Shown: positions 18,071-27,322, counted from the stretch's first letter. The stretch: 64,000 bases of DNA from Roseburia sp. AM59-24XD (GCF_003478445.1 NZ_QUET01000007.1:61359-125358); one strand, 5' to 3'. Numbers and translations are program-made. The notes: generated by a model from the letters alone, not told the origin.

Positions 18071-19471
18071 CTACCGTCCGGTAGGATATGCTTTAAATAT
18101 GTCTGCAACCCCTTCGTAAATATTCTGTGCTGTCTTCTTCTGATATGCCGGAGACGTGATCTTGTTGTAATCACGGTTACCGGATATAAAGCCAAGCTCG
18201 ATCAAAATGGATGGTACTGTATTGTGACGCAATACATAAAATTCAGCCTTTTTGACGCCACGGCTTGGAATAGTCAGGTTATTCTCCAGACGATCATGCA
18301 TTTTCCTTGCTAACTTCTGGCTGGACAGACCAGTATCCGTGACTCGGTTGTTACTTTTTGCATAATAGACCTCCATGCCGTTGGCAGAACGATTGGAGGC
18401 ACTGTTCATATGGAGACTGACAAACAGATCCGCATCCACCTCTGCTGCAAATCGGGCGCGTTCCGACAGAGATATAAATTTGTCATTGTAACGGGACCAG
18501 TATGCTTTTACGCTGGAGGAGGGACTGTCAAAATATTTTCTGGCAAGTGTATAAATGATCTTGAAATTAATCGCTTTTTCTTTGGAACCACGGTTTGTTG
18601 CACCGAAGTCTTTACCGCCGTGTCCCGGATCAAGAACGACAATATTTTTATAAATTTTACGGGGACGATCTATTGTGACGAAAAGATAATCGCCCTGTCT
18701 GGTATACTTATAGCCCTGCAGCTTGGAGGTACTTACCGTAATCTTCGTATTGCTGCCACTCTGAGTTACTTTAACGCCGGTGATCACCGGATTCTTCCGT
18801 ATGATCGGATACTGGTCATACAGGCTTTTGTGCTTGCCTGGAATCTGGAGAACAAACTTGTGGTTGTAATAATAATCGGTATCTATGATCTGTTCCATTG
18901 TGACTCCCTCCGGCAAACGGATACGCAGAGAATACGATGACTTGGAGAAGGTAATGGAAAATCCAACATCCTCTGTCTCGACGGAGATCATGCACTCGGG
19001 CTGATATGTTACCGTCACGGTTGTATTGTTGGAATCGGAGGTGACGGATATCGTTTTGACATAAGTAGAATTCGTGAGTGCAGGTATCTGCTCTCCTACT
19101 GCATTGTATGTGTTTGGAAAGACGAGAGTCAGGATTCCCTTTTCTTCATCGGCGTTCCAGGTCAGCTTGTCCGTATCTGATGAATAATCAGTATACAGCG
19201 ACAATACCTGTTGACTGTCATCGGTATCTTCCAGATAAACAGTATTCAGTGCGGCATCATAATGCTTGCGGTCATATTCGTCCGGAACGATATCAATATC
19301 CAGTAATACGCCGTTCTGATCGGCACTGTCATATTCTACACCTTCCAGATCATCGGAATCAGTTTCAATCTCCGCAGTCTCTGCAGAGACTGTATATGGA
19401 TGGAGGGTCACCCCTCCGAAAAGTGCTGCTCCAAGCAGCAAATTTAAGATGATAATAAACTTACGCTTCAA
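18071..19471 (-). CDS. N-acetylmuramoyl-L-alanine amidase (Amidase_3) with N-terminal AMIN-like domain
   Basis: Secreted zinc amidase that cuts the bond between MurNAc and the stem peptide. A signal peptide (residues 1-30) is followed by a beta-rich region like AMIN (about 100-270). The catalytic domain (about 275-466) has the zinc and catalytic residues in VLDPGHGGKDFGA (His), SKEKAINF (Glu), SLHMNSA (His) and SILIELGFISG (Glu). Translation appears to start at TTG 19471 behind GAGGAAG. It is convergent with the recombinase. Confidence 0.92.
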   Translation of the reverse strand: MKRKFIIILNLLLGAALFGGVTLHPYTVSAETAEIETDSDDLEGVEYDSADQNGVLLDIDIVPDEYDRKHYDAALNTVYLEDTDDSQQVLSLYTDYSSDTDKLTWNADEEKGILTLVFPNTYNAVGEQIPALTNSTYVKTISVTSDSNNTTVTVTYQPECMISVETEDVGFSITFSKSSYSLRIRLPEGVTMEQIIDTDYYYNHKFVLQIPGKHKSLYDQYPIIRKNPVITGVKVTQSGSNTKITVSTSKLQGYKYTRQGDYLFVTIDRPRKIYKNIVVLDPGHGGKDFGATNRGSKEKAINFKIIYTLARKYFDSPSSSVKAYWSRYNDKFISLSERARFAAEVDADLFVSLHMNSASNRSANGMEVYYAKSNNRVTDTGLSSQKLARKMHDRLENNLTIPSRGVKKAEFYVLRHNTVPSILIELGFISGNRDYNKITSPAYQKKTAQNIYEGVADIFKAYPTGR

Positions 19472-19816
19472 TGTTTCTTCCTCATTTCGTGAATTTGTAC
19501 TTAATATTTATTATCAGGAAGTACCTGATGAATGTTGCGGATCGCATTGCTATGGTAACGTTGTCGTTGACCAATGTATCAACCCTTGCATCCTATTATA
19601 GTACAGAATAATTGTTACAAATTCAAGGCAGAATCAGGAAAAATCGACGCCGGATCTATAGGGGGTGATCCGGCGTCTTGATAATACGCAGATAAGAGGA
19701 TATAGGGAATCCGCTTATCCTATTGCAGAGGGCGAGTTCGTTGTATATGGCACAACTCTTCTACGCATTGTGCGCGCAGATGCAGATGTCTGTTGTTCGT
19801 TCGATAATTGAACCGG
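19472..19816. other. Gene-free stretch between the amidase and LysM genes
   Basis: Contains the terminator of the LysM gene (19646-19677), a second imperfect hairpin near 19692-19722, and a TATAAT-like box at 19593-19598 (minus) that may belong to the amidase promoter. No coding potential is apparent. Confidence 0.5.
19646..19677 (-). terminator. Terminator of the LysM gene
   Basis: Perfect 11-base stem (GACGCCGGATC with GATCCGGCGTC). On the minus strand it is followed by GATTTTT. Confidence 0.75.
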
Positions 19817-20161
19817 CTACAGGCTGCCTTCCTCCAGAGCAGGAAGCTCGGCATCGGATGCCCATACCGGCACCAGCAAAGGATAACCTGCATAAATGGT
19901 GTCTGATGAGATAGAATTACATTTCTTAATCTCTGCAATATAATCCTTCATGGATCCGCATTCTTCTGTGTAATACTGCTTGGCGATCGACCAGATACTG
20001 TCGTCCTCTTCGACCATGACAGATACAACACGCTTCTCGCGGATATTCGCTGCCTGTGTCCTTGCAGGGGAAGCTGATATCCGGCTGATGCCGCTCATCA
20101 CGAGCAGTCCCATCAGAAAAGCAATGATCATGCATGGTACGATAAATTTGTAATTCTTCAT
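19817..20161 (-). CDS. LysM-domain protein, probable SOS-induced division inhibitor (YneA-like)
   Basis: About 114 residues: one N-terminal membrane helix, then a LysM domain (EEDDSIWSIAKQYYTE to YPLLVPVWA) that should bind peptidoglycan. This layout and the position next to lexA match YneA-type proteins, which delay division during DNA damage. The promoter overlaps perfect or near-perfect LexA boxes (20262 and 20288), strong support for SOS control. ATG 20161 (or the adjacent 20164) follows GGAGGT. Unlike B. subtilis, it lies downstream of lexA on the same strand rather than divergent. Confidence 0.8.
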   Translation of the reverse strand: MKNYKFIVPCMIIAFLMGLLVMSGISRISASPARTQAANIREKRVVSVMVEEDDSIWSIAKQYYTEECGSMKDYIAEIKKCNSISSDTIYAGYPLLVPVWASDAELPALEEGSL

Positions 20162-20228
20162 CATAAAGACCTCCATTCGAAATATCTTCTGTACTGCCGG
20201 AAAGGACTCCGGATCAGAAAATAAAAGA

Positions 20229-20242
20229 CAAACATCTGTTCT
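20229..20242. promoter_or_regulatory. LexA-box-like site downstream of the LysM-gene -10
   Basis: CAAACATCTGTTCT, two mismatches from CGAAC-N4-GTTCG. Confidence 0.5.
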
Positions 20243-20250
20243 GTGATATA

Positions 20251-20279
20251 AATATACCACGCGAACAAATGTTTGTCAA
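20251..20279 (-). promoter_or_regulatory. SOS promoter of the LysM gene
   Basis: On the minus strand TTGACA (20279-20274) and TATATT (20256-20251) are 17 bases apart. A LexA box fills most of the spacer and overlaps the -35. Confidence 0.85.
20262..20275. promoter_or_regulatory. LexA (SOS) box between -35 and -10
   Basis: CGAACAAATGTTTG, one mismatch to the Gram-positive consensus CGAAC-N4-GTTCG. Its position would block RNA polymerase when LexA is bound. Confidence 0.85.
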
Positions 20280-20287
20280 TAGATTTT

Positions 20288-20301
20288 CGAACAAAAGTTC
20301 G
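20288..20301. promoter_or_regulatory. Perfect LexA (SOS) box
   Basis: CGAACAAAAGTTCG, an exact match to CGAAC-N4-GTTCG, 26 bases from the second box. Confidence 0.92.
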
Positions 20302-20326
20302 TATTATTTGTTGCCCTGATAAAAGA

Positions 20327-20940
20327 CTAGTAACGACGATATAAACCGGATACTGTTCCAAGGATCTCAACCTCATCAACAATGATCGGATCCATTGTGT
20401 CATTCTCAGGCTGTAAACGAAAATGACCTTTCTCCTTATAAAATGTCTTGACAGTGGCGGAGTCGTCCACCAGAGCTACGACAAGGTCTCCGTTGTGTGC
20501 CGTATTCTGCTTATGTACGATAATATGATCGCCATCGTAAATGCCGACATTGATCATGCTCTCTCCCTTGACCTTCAGCATAAATGCTTCACCGGACGGC
20601 ATATCATCTGCCAGCAGAGGAAAATATCCCTCGATGTTCTGCTCTGCAAAGATAGGCTCTCCAGCGGCAACGCTTCCGATCAGAGCACATTGACAATCTC
20701 ACGGCGAACAAGATTAAAGTCATCGTCAACAATCTCAATTGCACGCGGCTTCGTCGGGTCGCGGCGGATATATCCGTTCTTCTCAAGTGTCTCAAGATGA
20801 GAATGTACGGAGGAGGTTGACTTTAAATGAACCGCTTCGCAGATCTCACGGACTGCCGGTGGATAACCACGGTTTAAGATTTCTGATTTAATATATTCCA
20901 GAATTTCGGACTGCTTTGGTGATATTCTTCCTTTTTCCAC
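20327..20940 (-). CDS. lexA: LexA repressor (one frame break)
   Basis: SOS repressor that self-cleaves when stimulated by RecA filaments. The winged-helix part ([32 protein letters not shown]) lies in 20680-20940 and the peptidase part (VKGESM with the catalytic Ser, SATVKTF with the catalytic Lys) in 20327-20602. Restoring one base near 20685 (AATGTGCTC to AATGTGGCTC) gives [15 protein letters not shown], which includes the Ala-Gly cleavage site, and joins both into 204 residues. GTG 20940 behind AAAGGAG is the likely start; an upstream TTG at 20991 is not supported. Confidence 0.88.
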
Positions 20941-20982
20941 GGTAGTGTTCTCCTTTTCGTTGGTTAAATGGTATAAAAGATG

Positions 20983-20996
20983 CAAACACAAGTTCT
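20983..20996. promoter_or_regulatory. LexA-box-like site near the lexA transcription start
   Basis: CAAACACAAGTTCT, two mismatches to the consensus, just downstream of the lexA -10. Confidence 0.5.
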
Positions 20997-21003
20997 TTTA
21001 TTT

Positions 21004-21032
21004 AGAATATCATATGTCAGAGTCTTTGTCAA
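21004..21032 (-). promoter_or_regulatory. lexA promoter
   Basis: Minus-strand TTGACA (21032-21027) and TATTCT (21009-21004) with a 17-base spacer, embedded in the end of rsfS. Confidence 0.7.
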
Positions 21033-21391
21033 ACAGATGTTCTTAAGGTGTCAATGTTGACAGGCTTTCCGTCTGACCAGATGTGTTCAAGATCATAAAA
21101 CAGGCGGTCATCACGGTTGAAAAGGTGTACCACAAGATCGCCGTAATCCATCAGGATCCAGCTGCTGTCGCGGTTTCCCTCGATCCGCTTGACGTCAAAG
21201 CCTGCCTCATGCATTTTCTCCTGTACGTTGTTGATCATCGCCTGGAGCTGTGGTTTGCTTGCGCCTCCGGCAATAATAAAATAGTCGGCAAGAATGGAAA
21301 TCTCACCGATTCCGATGATCCTGATCTCTTCGCCTTTCTTTTCGTCCAATGCTTCGTATGCGGTCAGTGCCATTTTTTTAGACTGATTCAT
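21029..21391 (-). CDS. rsfS: Ribosome silencing factor RsfS
   Basis: A 120-residue protein that binds uL14 and blocks subunit joining in starvation. Conserved elements include ADYFIIAGG, RIEGNRDSSWILMDYGDLVVHLF and FYDLEHIWSDGK. ATG 21391 is preceded by AAAGGAAG. It is the last gene of the yhbY-nadD-yqeK-rsfS run, a widely conserved order. Confidence 0.94.
   Translation of the reverse strand: MNQSKKMALTAYEALDEKKGEEIRIIGIGEISILADYFIIAGGASKPQLQAMINNVQEKMHEAGFDVKRIEGNRDSSWILMDYGDLVVHLFNRDDRLFYDLEHIWSDGKPVNIDTLRTSV
21030..21043. promoter_or_regulatory. LexA-box-like site overlapping the lexA -35
   Basis: CAAACAGATGTTCT, two mismatches to CGAAC-N4-GTTCG. With the site at 20983 it suggests autoregulation. 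Confidence 0.55.
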
Positions 21392-21422
21392 ATATTCTTC
21401 CTTTCTGGGTGATGTACTGCTC

Positions 21423-22028
21423 TCAGGCATTTGCTGCCTCGTGCAGTTTCCGATAATATTCGTAGGCTTCCAGTGTATGATGTTCAATCTCGTTTTCCTT
21501 ATCCGGATCAGACTCACCAAGGTAATCTACGGTATCCCGGAGGATCAGATAGACTGCCTCGTCCAGATCAATAAATGCCATCTGGCGGATCGCAGGAAGA
21601 TGCTCGAGCAGCTTGCGGTTCGGTTCAATATAATCGGCGGTAAACACGATCTTTTCCAACAGCGTCATACCGGGGCGCCCTGTTGTGTGATACCGGATCG
21701 CTCCGGCAACCGCCGGATCGGTTATGCCGTACTTTTTGGCGGCATAACAGGCACCAAGCTTCGCATGAAGCAGATATGGCTGCTTTTTCTCGGTTTTGTT
21801 GCATACGATATTGTTCTTCTCGCACTGACGCAGCATTTCCTTGTCATCAAGGCATTTGGCGCAGTCGTGCAAAAGGCCTGCGAGTGCTGCCTGATCCAGA
21901 TCGACACCATAACGCATTGCCAGCGAAATGGAGGTATACTGTACACCGATCGTATGGCGGTAACGCTTTGCGGTGATGTTTTTTTGAAGCTTCTTCTGGA
22001 TCTGCTCCAGTTGTTCGTAGTTGATCAT
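21423..22028 (-). CDS. yqeK: HD-domain hydrolase YqeK (symmetrical diadenosine tetraphosphatase family)
   Basis: A 201-residue HD-superfamily protein with HTIGVQYTSISLAMRYG and LAGLLHDCAKCLD as metal-binding motifs. Clostridial and bacillar members hydrolyse Ap4A symmetrically. It overlaps the upstream nadD by four bases, so translation is probably coupled. Confidence 0.92.
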   Translation of the reverse strand: MINYEQLEQIQKKLQKNITAKRYRHTIGVQYTSISLAMRYGVDLDQAALAGLLHDCAKCLDDKEMLRQCEKNNIVCNKTEKKQPYLLHAKLGACYAAKKYGITDPAVAGAIRYHTTGRPGMTLLEKIVFTADYIEPNRKLLEHLPAIRQMAFIDLDEAVYLILRDTVDYLGESDPDKENEIEHHTLEAYEYYRKLHEAANA

Positions 22029-22642
22029 GTTGTCACACTTCCTTTGTATAAATGGTTTGTACGGATGTACTCTTCCACTGCAGGAGGAACCAGTGCACCG
22101 ACCGGCTGTCCGTTCTGTACCCGATCACGGATAAGGCTGGAGCTTACCGGCATCTCCTCCATGGAAAGAAGACGGATATCCGCTTCATAACGGTGTGCAA
22201 GCTCATCTGCCCGCGCCTGCATCTGCCTGTCGGTCTCTCCATTGCGGGAAAATGCCAGAATTGTCGTAAGCTTCATGATCTGCTCCGGGTGATACCAGGT
22301 TTCCAGTTGAAAAAAAGAATCTCCGCCCATCAGAAAATAAAACCGGTCTGCCGGATATTCCCGCTGTAGCCGCTTCAGTGTCTCAGCGGTGTAAGTCGTC
22401 CCCTCATGGCGAAGTTCAAAGTCGGAGAAAATATATTGTGGTGCTCCCTGGATCGCAAGACGGATCATGTCACTTCGAAGCTCCTCTGATACAATATCCC
22501 GTGAGGACTTGTGCGGCGGATTCTTGGAGGGCATAAACCAGATCTCATCCAGAGCCATTTGCTCAAGAGCAGCAGCTGCCATGGCAAGATGGGCATTATG
22601 GATCGGATTAAAGGTGCCGCCCATTAAGCCGATCTGCTTCAT
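22025..22642 (-). CDS. nadD: Nicotinate-nucleotide adenylyltransferase
   Basis: Adenylates nicotinate mononucleotide in NAD synthesis. The nucleotidyltransferase signatures GGTFNPIHNAHL and SSSLIRDRV are present, as are PPHKSSR and YFLMGGDSFFQLETW. Length is 205 residues. It overlaps yhbY upstream and yqeK downstream by four bases each. Confidence 0.95.
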   Translation of the reverse strand: MKQIGLMGGTFNPIHNAHLAMAAAALEQMALDEIWFMPSKNPPHKSSRDIVSEELRSDMIRLAIQGAPQYIFSDFELRHEGTTYTAETLKRLQREYPADRFYFLMGGDSFFQLETWYHPEQIMKLTTILAFSRNGETDRQMQARADELAHRYEADIRLLSMEEMPVSSSLIRDRVQNGQPVGALVPPAVEEYIRTNHLYKGSVTT

Positions 22643-22935
22643 TTGGAAGCTTCCCTTCTCTTCTTTTCTTTCTCCGGATTTAATTTGTATAGTACGATCT
22701 TCTTGCCGATCACCTGTACAACCTGTGAACCGGTACGCTCTGCAAGAATACGTGCAAGCTCTTTCGGATCGTCTGCACAGTTTTTGAGTACAGAGATCTT
22801 GATCAGTTCTCTGGCGTGAAGTGCATCACGGATTGCTTGTGTCATCTGTGGTGTCAGGCTCGCCTTGCCAATCTGAAAGATGCTGTCCATTGTCATTGCC
22901 TGAGACTTTAACTCTGCCCGTTCTTTACTTGTCAT
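22639..22935 (-). CDS. yhbY: YhbY family RNA-binding protein (CRM domain)
   Basis: A CRM-domain protein associated with pre-50S ribosomal particles. The family core is visible as IFQIGKASLTPQ, ALHARELIKISVLKN and GSQVVQVIGKKIVLY. ATG 22935 gives 98 residues, the normal size; the frame is open upstream to 23049 without family similarity. Confidence 0.9.
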   Translation of the reverse strand: MTSKERAELKSQAMTMDSIFQIGKASLTPQMTQAIRDALHARELIKISVLKNCADDPKELARILAERTGSQVVQVIGKKIVLYKLNPEKEKKRREASK

Positions 22936-23114
22936 ATTAAATACCATGCCTTTCTCTGGGGTACGCGTCTTTGAAACGTCTTTAAAGAATAAGCATACCC
23001 ATAATGTTCTCACATTATTATAAACGAAGATGCCACGGTTGCCAAACATTTTTTGGAATAATCCGACATTTTGTACAATATATTATGATAATTGAATGAG
23101 ATGCGAGGTTTCTT

Positions 23115-24325
23115 ATGAAATATAGAAAAGCCTTTGCTCTGTTTCTGGCATTTATCATGTCTGCAGGCGGTATGACGGGAAATGGTGCTTCCGGTGCATC
23201 TGCAAAGCAGGCAGAAAAACAAACGCAGGATGTTCTTGAGATCACGGCACCGTCTGCTGTATTGATCGAAAACGCAGGCGGACGTATTCTGTATGAAAAG
23301 GAAAAGGATCAGGAACGCATTCCGGCGAGTATTACAAAGATCATGACGCTTTTATTGATCTTTGATGCATTAAAACAGGGGCAGATCAGTATGGAGGATA
23401 TGGTTACGGTCAGTGAGTATGCCGCTTCCATGGGAGGATCACAGGTGTTTTTAGAACCCGGAGAAACACAGAGCGTTGACATGATGATCAAATGTATCAG
23501 TGTGTCCAGTGCAAATGATGCGGCGGTTGCCATGGCGGAGTTTATTGCCGGCTCCGAGCAGGCATTTGTGGACCGGATGAATCAGAAGGCAAAAGCGCTT
23601 GGCATGGAGCATACACATTTTAAGAACTGCAACGGGCTGGATGATTCGATCGAAAGCGGTCACTACAGCAGTGCCTACGATGTGGCGCTTATGTCCCGTG
23701 CGCTGATCACGTCCTACCCACAGATCAGCCGGTACTCAACCATCTGGATGGATGAGATCACGCATTCCACGAAAAAGGGAGATACGCAGTTCGGTCTGAC
23801 CAACACGAATAAGCTGATCCGGACTTACCGGGGGATCACCGGATTAAAGACAGGTTCGACCTCGAAGGCAAAGTATTGTCTGTCTGCCACGGCATCCAGA
23901 GCGGGCGTAAGTCTTACGGCAGTAGTCATGGCGGCACCGGAGCCGAAGGTGCGTTTTGCAGAGGCGGCATCTCTTCTCGATTATGGTTTTGCAAACTGTA
24001 CCGGTTATCTCGATCAGACTTCTACCCTGAGCTTCCGGATATTCCGGTGGAAAACGGTGTGCAGGAGGTGGCGGAGGCATATGTAGACAAGGACTTTTCT
24101 TATACCCTGTGTAAAGGGGAATACGGTGATCAGATCAAGCGCAGTATCGAATATAAAAATAACCTGACAGCGCCTGTAAAAAGGGGAGATGTGATCGGCA
24201 GAATCGTCTATTCGCTTGATGATCAGACGTTGGAGGAAATCCCAATCTACGCGGCAAAGGACATAAAAAAGGCAACCTATTCAGATGGATACGGAAAACT
24301 TCTAAAAAGATTTCTGGTTTCGTAA
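23115..24325 (+). CDS. D-alanyl-D-alanine carboxypeptidase, DacF-like (one frame break)
   Basis: S11-family DD-carboxypeptidase with a signal peptide (about residues 1-30). Motifs are SITK, SAN and KTGST. The first frame stops at 24086 after a run of unrelated residues. The expected C-terminal beta domain (YPELPDIPVENGVQEV to KKATYSDGYGKLLKRF) continues in the next frame to 24325. One missing base near 24000-24020 restores about 403 residues. Second of three S11 paralogues here. Confidence 0.83.
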
Positions 24326-24403
24326 ATGACAGGATATAATATCCCCAAAATCCAGATGTTTCGCATCTGTCGCGCATTGCGCTTTAAGATTTTACTAAAA
24401 ATG

Positions 24404-24457
24404 CCATTGCGGAAAATGCGCTCCGGTTCAATACCGGAATGCATTGCTCTGCAATGG
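24404..24457. terminator. Hairpin between convergent genes, possible bidirectional terminator
   Basis: Outer eight-base arms (GCCATTGC with GCAATGGC) enclose ATGC/GCAT and an inner CCGGT/ACCGG stem. It lies between the ends of the DD-carboxypeptidase and the first LCP gene. A T run is weak on both sides, so termination is inferred from position. Confidence 0.45.
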
Positions 24458-24486
24458 CTGTTATATTTTGAAAAATATGTGGTTTG

Positions 24487-25563
24487 TCAGTTTGCCGGTG
24501 ACGCTGATGGTGTCGAACTGCTGACATAACCACTGACATCGCTGGAAGGGGTATACGTAAACTCTCCGCCTTTACCATCGTACTTAAAGACGAACTGATT
24601 GATCGCATCTGCCTGATATTCCTTCTGGATGGACAGGCAGGAGCCCACGCCGGGAACATTTCCGCCGGAGAAATACGGGTTGACAGGGATCTGAAGCTGA
24701 TGGATCGTTGTAGTACCCATCATGACGACATCTTTGATATAGTTAAAGATCTGCTTGTTGGAAAGATCTGTCTTGACGTTCTGCTTCAGAACATCCTTGG
24801 CAATCTTAAGCCACTGTGACTTCGGCATCTTCTTCACCTTGCTGAAGATACTGGTAATGGCATTACGCTGACGCCAGGTACGACCGTAATCGTCAATCTG
24901 ACCGTTTGGTGTGACCGGCTGGATTCCCTTGGCATATTTACGGATACGGCAGTAACCGAGAGCCTGTGCACCGTTTAAGGTGTGCTTGCCGGCTTTGACA
25001 GTACGGTACTTAGCCGGACGGATATAGTTTGTTGCATTCAGATAAGCTGCTTCGGACTCGGTCAGTTCGATCTCTACACCACCAACGTCATTGACAACTG
25101 TCTTAAAAGCATCGAAGCTGACTTCGACATAGCCGTCAAGCTGGATATTAAAATTCTGCGCGATTGTTTTATACAAAAGCTCGATGCCGCCATAGGAATT
25201 AGCTGCATTAAGCTTGTTATTGCCATGTCCCGGAATCTCAACCAGCATATCACGCATCAGTGTCGTAAGCTTTAAGGTGCCATGCTTCATATCAAGCGTA
25301 GCGATCAGCATGGTATCGGTCAGTCCTCCGGCAGAATAACCGGATTCCTTTCGGTAGTCATTGCCGACCAGCAGGATATTGACAATGTTATTATCGGAAT
25401 TTACATGGATGCCGGAAAGATCAACCTTGGAAAAGGATGTATCATAATCTCTCTGAACAACATCTAAAGTGTCTATTACGGCAACCTGTCCTTTGGCAGC
25501 AACAAATCCAAGTGCTCCGCTTACGATCAGTGCAACCACATAAAGTACTCTTTTAACCCACAT
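24487..25563 (-). CDS. LytR-CpsA-Psr (LCP) family protein 1
   Basis: Membrane-anchored phosphotransferase that attaches wall teichoic acid-like or capsular polymers to peptidoglycan. One N-terminal helix is followed by the LCP domain: NILLVGNDYRKESG, DTMLIATLDMKHG, LMRDMLVEIPG with catalytic Arg/Asp, and GAQALGYCRIRKYAKG. It is 358 residues. A close paralogue lies 200 bases upstream (25763). Confidence 0.92.
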   Translation of the reverse strand: MWVKRVLYVVALIVSGALGFVAAKGQVAVIDTLDVVQRDYDTSFSKVDLSGIHVNSDNNIVNILLVGNDYRKESGYSAGGLTDTMLIATLDMKHGTLKLTTLMRDMLVEIPGHGNNKLNAANSYGGIELLYKTIAQNFNIQLDGYVEVSFDAFKTVVNDVGGVEIELTESEAAYLNATNYIRPAKYRTVKAGKHTLNGAQALGYCRIRKYAKGIQPVTPNGQIDDYGRTWRQRNAITSIFSKVKKMPKSQWLKIAKDVLKQNVKTDLSNKQIFNYIKDVVMMGTTTIHQLQIPVNPYFSGGNVPGVGSCLSIQKEYQADAINQFVFKYDGKGGEFTYTPSSDVSGYVSSSTPSASPAN

Positions 25564-25642
25564 TATGGTAACCTCTCATTTATCTTATAGTTTTACAATA
25601 AATACCTATACATTTTACATGAAAGCTGTGGATTATGCAATA

Positions 25643-25678
25643 GAAAAAAGCCAGTCGTTTTAAGATAAGCGGCTGGCT
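25643..25678 (-). terminator. Terminator of LCP gene 2
   Basis: AGCCAG-T-CG pairs with CG-G-CTGGCT; on the minus strand six T follow. It separates the two LCP genes. Confidence 0.8.
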
Positions 25679-25762
25679 GATTTATTCGGTATTCCTCTGA
25701 GTAAAGATCTCTGCGTGAACCTGCGATTACAGAAAGTGGATCCTATAAAGTTCTAAGAGGAT

Positions 25763-26848
25763 TTACTGCGGTGCGGCAGTGCTTCCGCCGTATGTGTACT
25801 CCTGCCCCGGTGTACCCTTATACTTGAAAATGAAGTCCTTTAAGGCAGCGGTATTGGTGGTCATATCCGGTAAGATCACAGAACCGAGGTTTGTTGTAGA
25901 ACCCGGAGCCTGATAATTCGCCTGTGTCGTAAAATAACCGTCCATTGGGATCTGCAGCTGGTAGATCTCCATCGTACCCATCATGACAACATCTTTCATA
26001 TAACCGATGATATCCTGGCTGTTTAAGTCTGTGGTGACATACTTGCTGAGGATGGTCTGAGCCATATCCATCAGCTTTGGCAAAGAGGTTCCCTTGGCCT
26101 TGTTAAAGATTGCATTGATCACGTTACGTTGACGCCAGGTACGACCGTAATCGTCCATTTTGCCGTTTGGCGTAACCGGAGTGATTCCCTTGGCCTGCTT
26201 ACGGATACGGCTGTAACCAAGTGCCTGTGCACCATTTAAGATGTGTGTACCGGCTTTGACATTGCGGTACTTTGCAGGACGGATATAGTTCGTTGCATTC
26301 AGATACGCAGCCTCTGACTCGGTCAGTTCAATCTCTACACCACCGACAGCGTTGACAATCGCCTTTACGGCATCAAATCCAACCTCGACATAACCGTCAA
26401 GTTTGATGTTATAGTTCTGGGCGATGGTCTTATAAAGAAGTGTCGGACCATCCTCTCCGTATCCGAAGCAGGAGTTAAGACGGTTCTGACCGTGCCCCGG
26501 TATATCAACGACCTGATCACGAAGCAGAGAGGTAAGCTTTAAGTTCTTATGCTTCTTATCAAGGGTGGCGATCATCATAACGTCCGGAAGACCTGCAGCG
26601 GAATAGCCGGATTCTTTTCGATAATCGTTTCCGATGATCAGAATATTGACGATGTTATTATCGCTTTTATAGTTGCCCTTCGGAAGCTTTACCTGCTTAA
26701 AAGCATTGTCCTTATTCTGATTCACGGAACTGAATACGATCTGAGTACGTGCGATCCAGAAGCCTGCAAATACACTGACACACAGTGCCAGCACAAAGAG
26801 GATTTTGGAAACAATTTTTCTATTTTTTTTCTTTTTTGTTTTCTTCAT
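25763..26848 (-). CDS. LytR-CpsA-Psr (LCP) family protein 2
   Basis: Paralogue of the gene at 24487, sharing long blocks such as ESEAAYLNATNYIRPAKYR and DDYGRTWRQRN. A lysine-rich N-terminus precedes one membrane helix and the LCP domain. ATG 26848 with AGGAAGG upstream gives 361 residues; the longer frame to 26908 lacks a better site. Each copy seems to have its own transcript, as a terminator lies between them. Confidence 0.9.
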   Translation of the reverse strand: MKKTKKKKNRKIVSKILFVLALCVSVFAGFWIARTQIVFSSVNQNKDNAFKQVKLPKGNYKSDNNIVNILIIGNDYRKESGYSAAGLPDVMMIATLDKKHKNLKLTSLLRDQVVDIPGHGQNRLNSCFGYGEDGPTLLYKTIAQNYNIKLDGYVEVGFDAVKAIVNAVGGVEIELTESEAAYLNATNYIRPAKYRNVKAGTHILNGAQALGYSRIRKQAKGITPVTPNGKMDDYGRTWRQRNVINAIFNKAKGTSLPKLMDMAQTILSKYVTTDLNSQDIIGYMKDVVMMGTMEIYQLQIPMDGYFTTQANYQAPGSTTNLGSVILPDMTTNTAALKDFIFKYKGTPGQEYTYGGSTAAPQ

Positions 26849-26987
26849 TTTAATAAATCCTTCCTGAATATGTAACTTGTCAACGCAACATATATATGCA
26901 TCATACACTATCTGTCATTGTTGTACAAGTCTGTTTGAATATGTTTCAGAAAGTATTCAGAAATAGACAGGGATTGTCATTTTTTTC

Positions 26988-27016
26988 TTGACGAACATAT
27001 GTGCTTCCTATATAAT
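26988..27016 (+). promoter_or_regulatory. Promoter of the DUF4321 gene
   Basis: TTGACG and TATAAT with a 17-base spacer, 37 bases before the ATG. Confidence 0.8.
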
Positions 27017-27053
27017 CGAAGAAGTGATATCTATTAGAAATGAGGTGAATCTT

Positions 27054-27314
27054 ATGGCACGCGGTGCTGGTAAAAATAAATGGGCGCTGTTTCTTCTGCT
27101 GCTTGCGGGCATTGTGATCGGAAGCTTTATCGCACAGGCGACAGCGGGCGTTTCTGCCCTCTCCTGGCTCAATTATGGTCAGAAGTTTGGACTGACACAG
27201 CCGTTTAAACTGGATCTTGGCATTCTGGTACTGACCTTTGGTCTTTCTGTGAAGATCACGCTGGGAAGTATTGTGGGAATCGTGATCGCGATCATTATCT
27301 ATCATTTTATTTAA
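27054..27314 (+). CDS. DUF4321 domain small membrane protein
   Basis: An 86-residue protein starting MARGAGKNKWALFLLLLAG with two or three membrane segments and the FKLDLGILVLTFG block typical of DUF4321. Function unknown. GAGGTG precedes ATG 27054. Monocistronic, between its own promoter and a strong terminator. Confidence 0.85.
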   Translation: MARGAGKNKWALFLLLLAGIVIGSFIAQATAGVSALSWLNYGQKFGLTQPFKLDLGILVLTFGLSVKITLGSIVGIVIAIIIYHFI

Positions 27315-27322
27315 ACGTACAT

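Noticed and set aside
18071..18313. Recombinase reading through to 18313
   Set aside because: That would run antisense through the terminator and the end of the amidase gene; a further missing A with a stop at 18034 is simpler.
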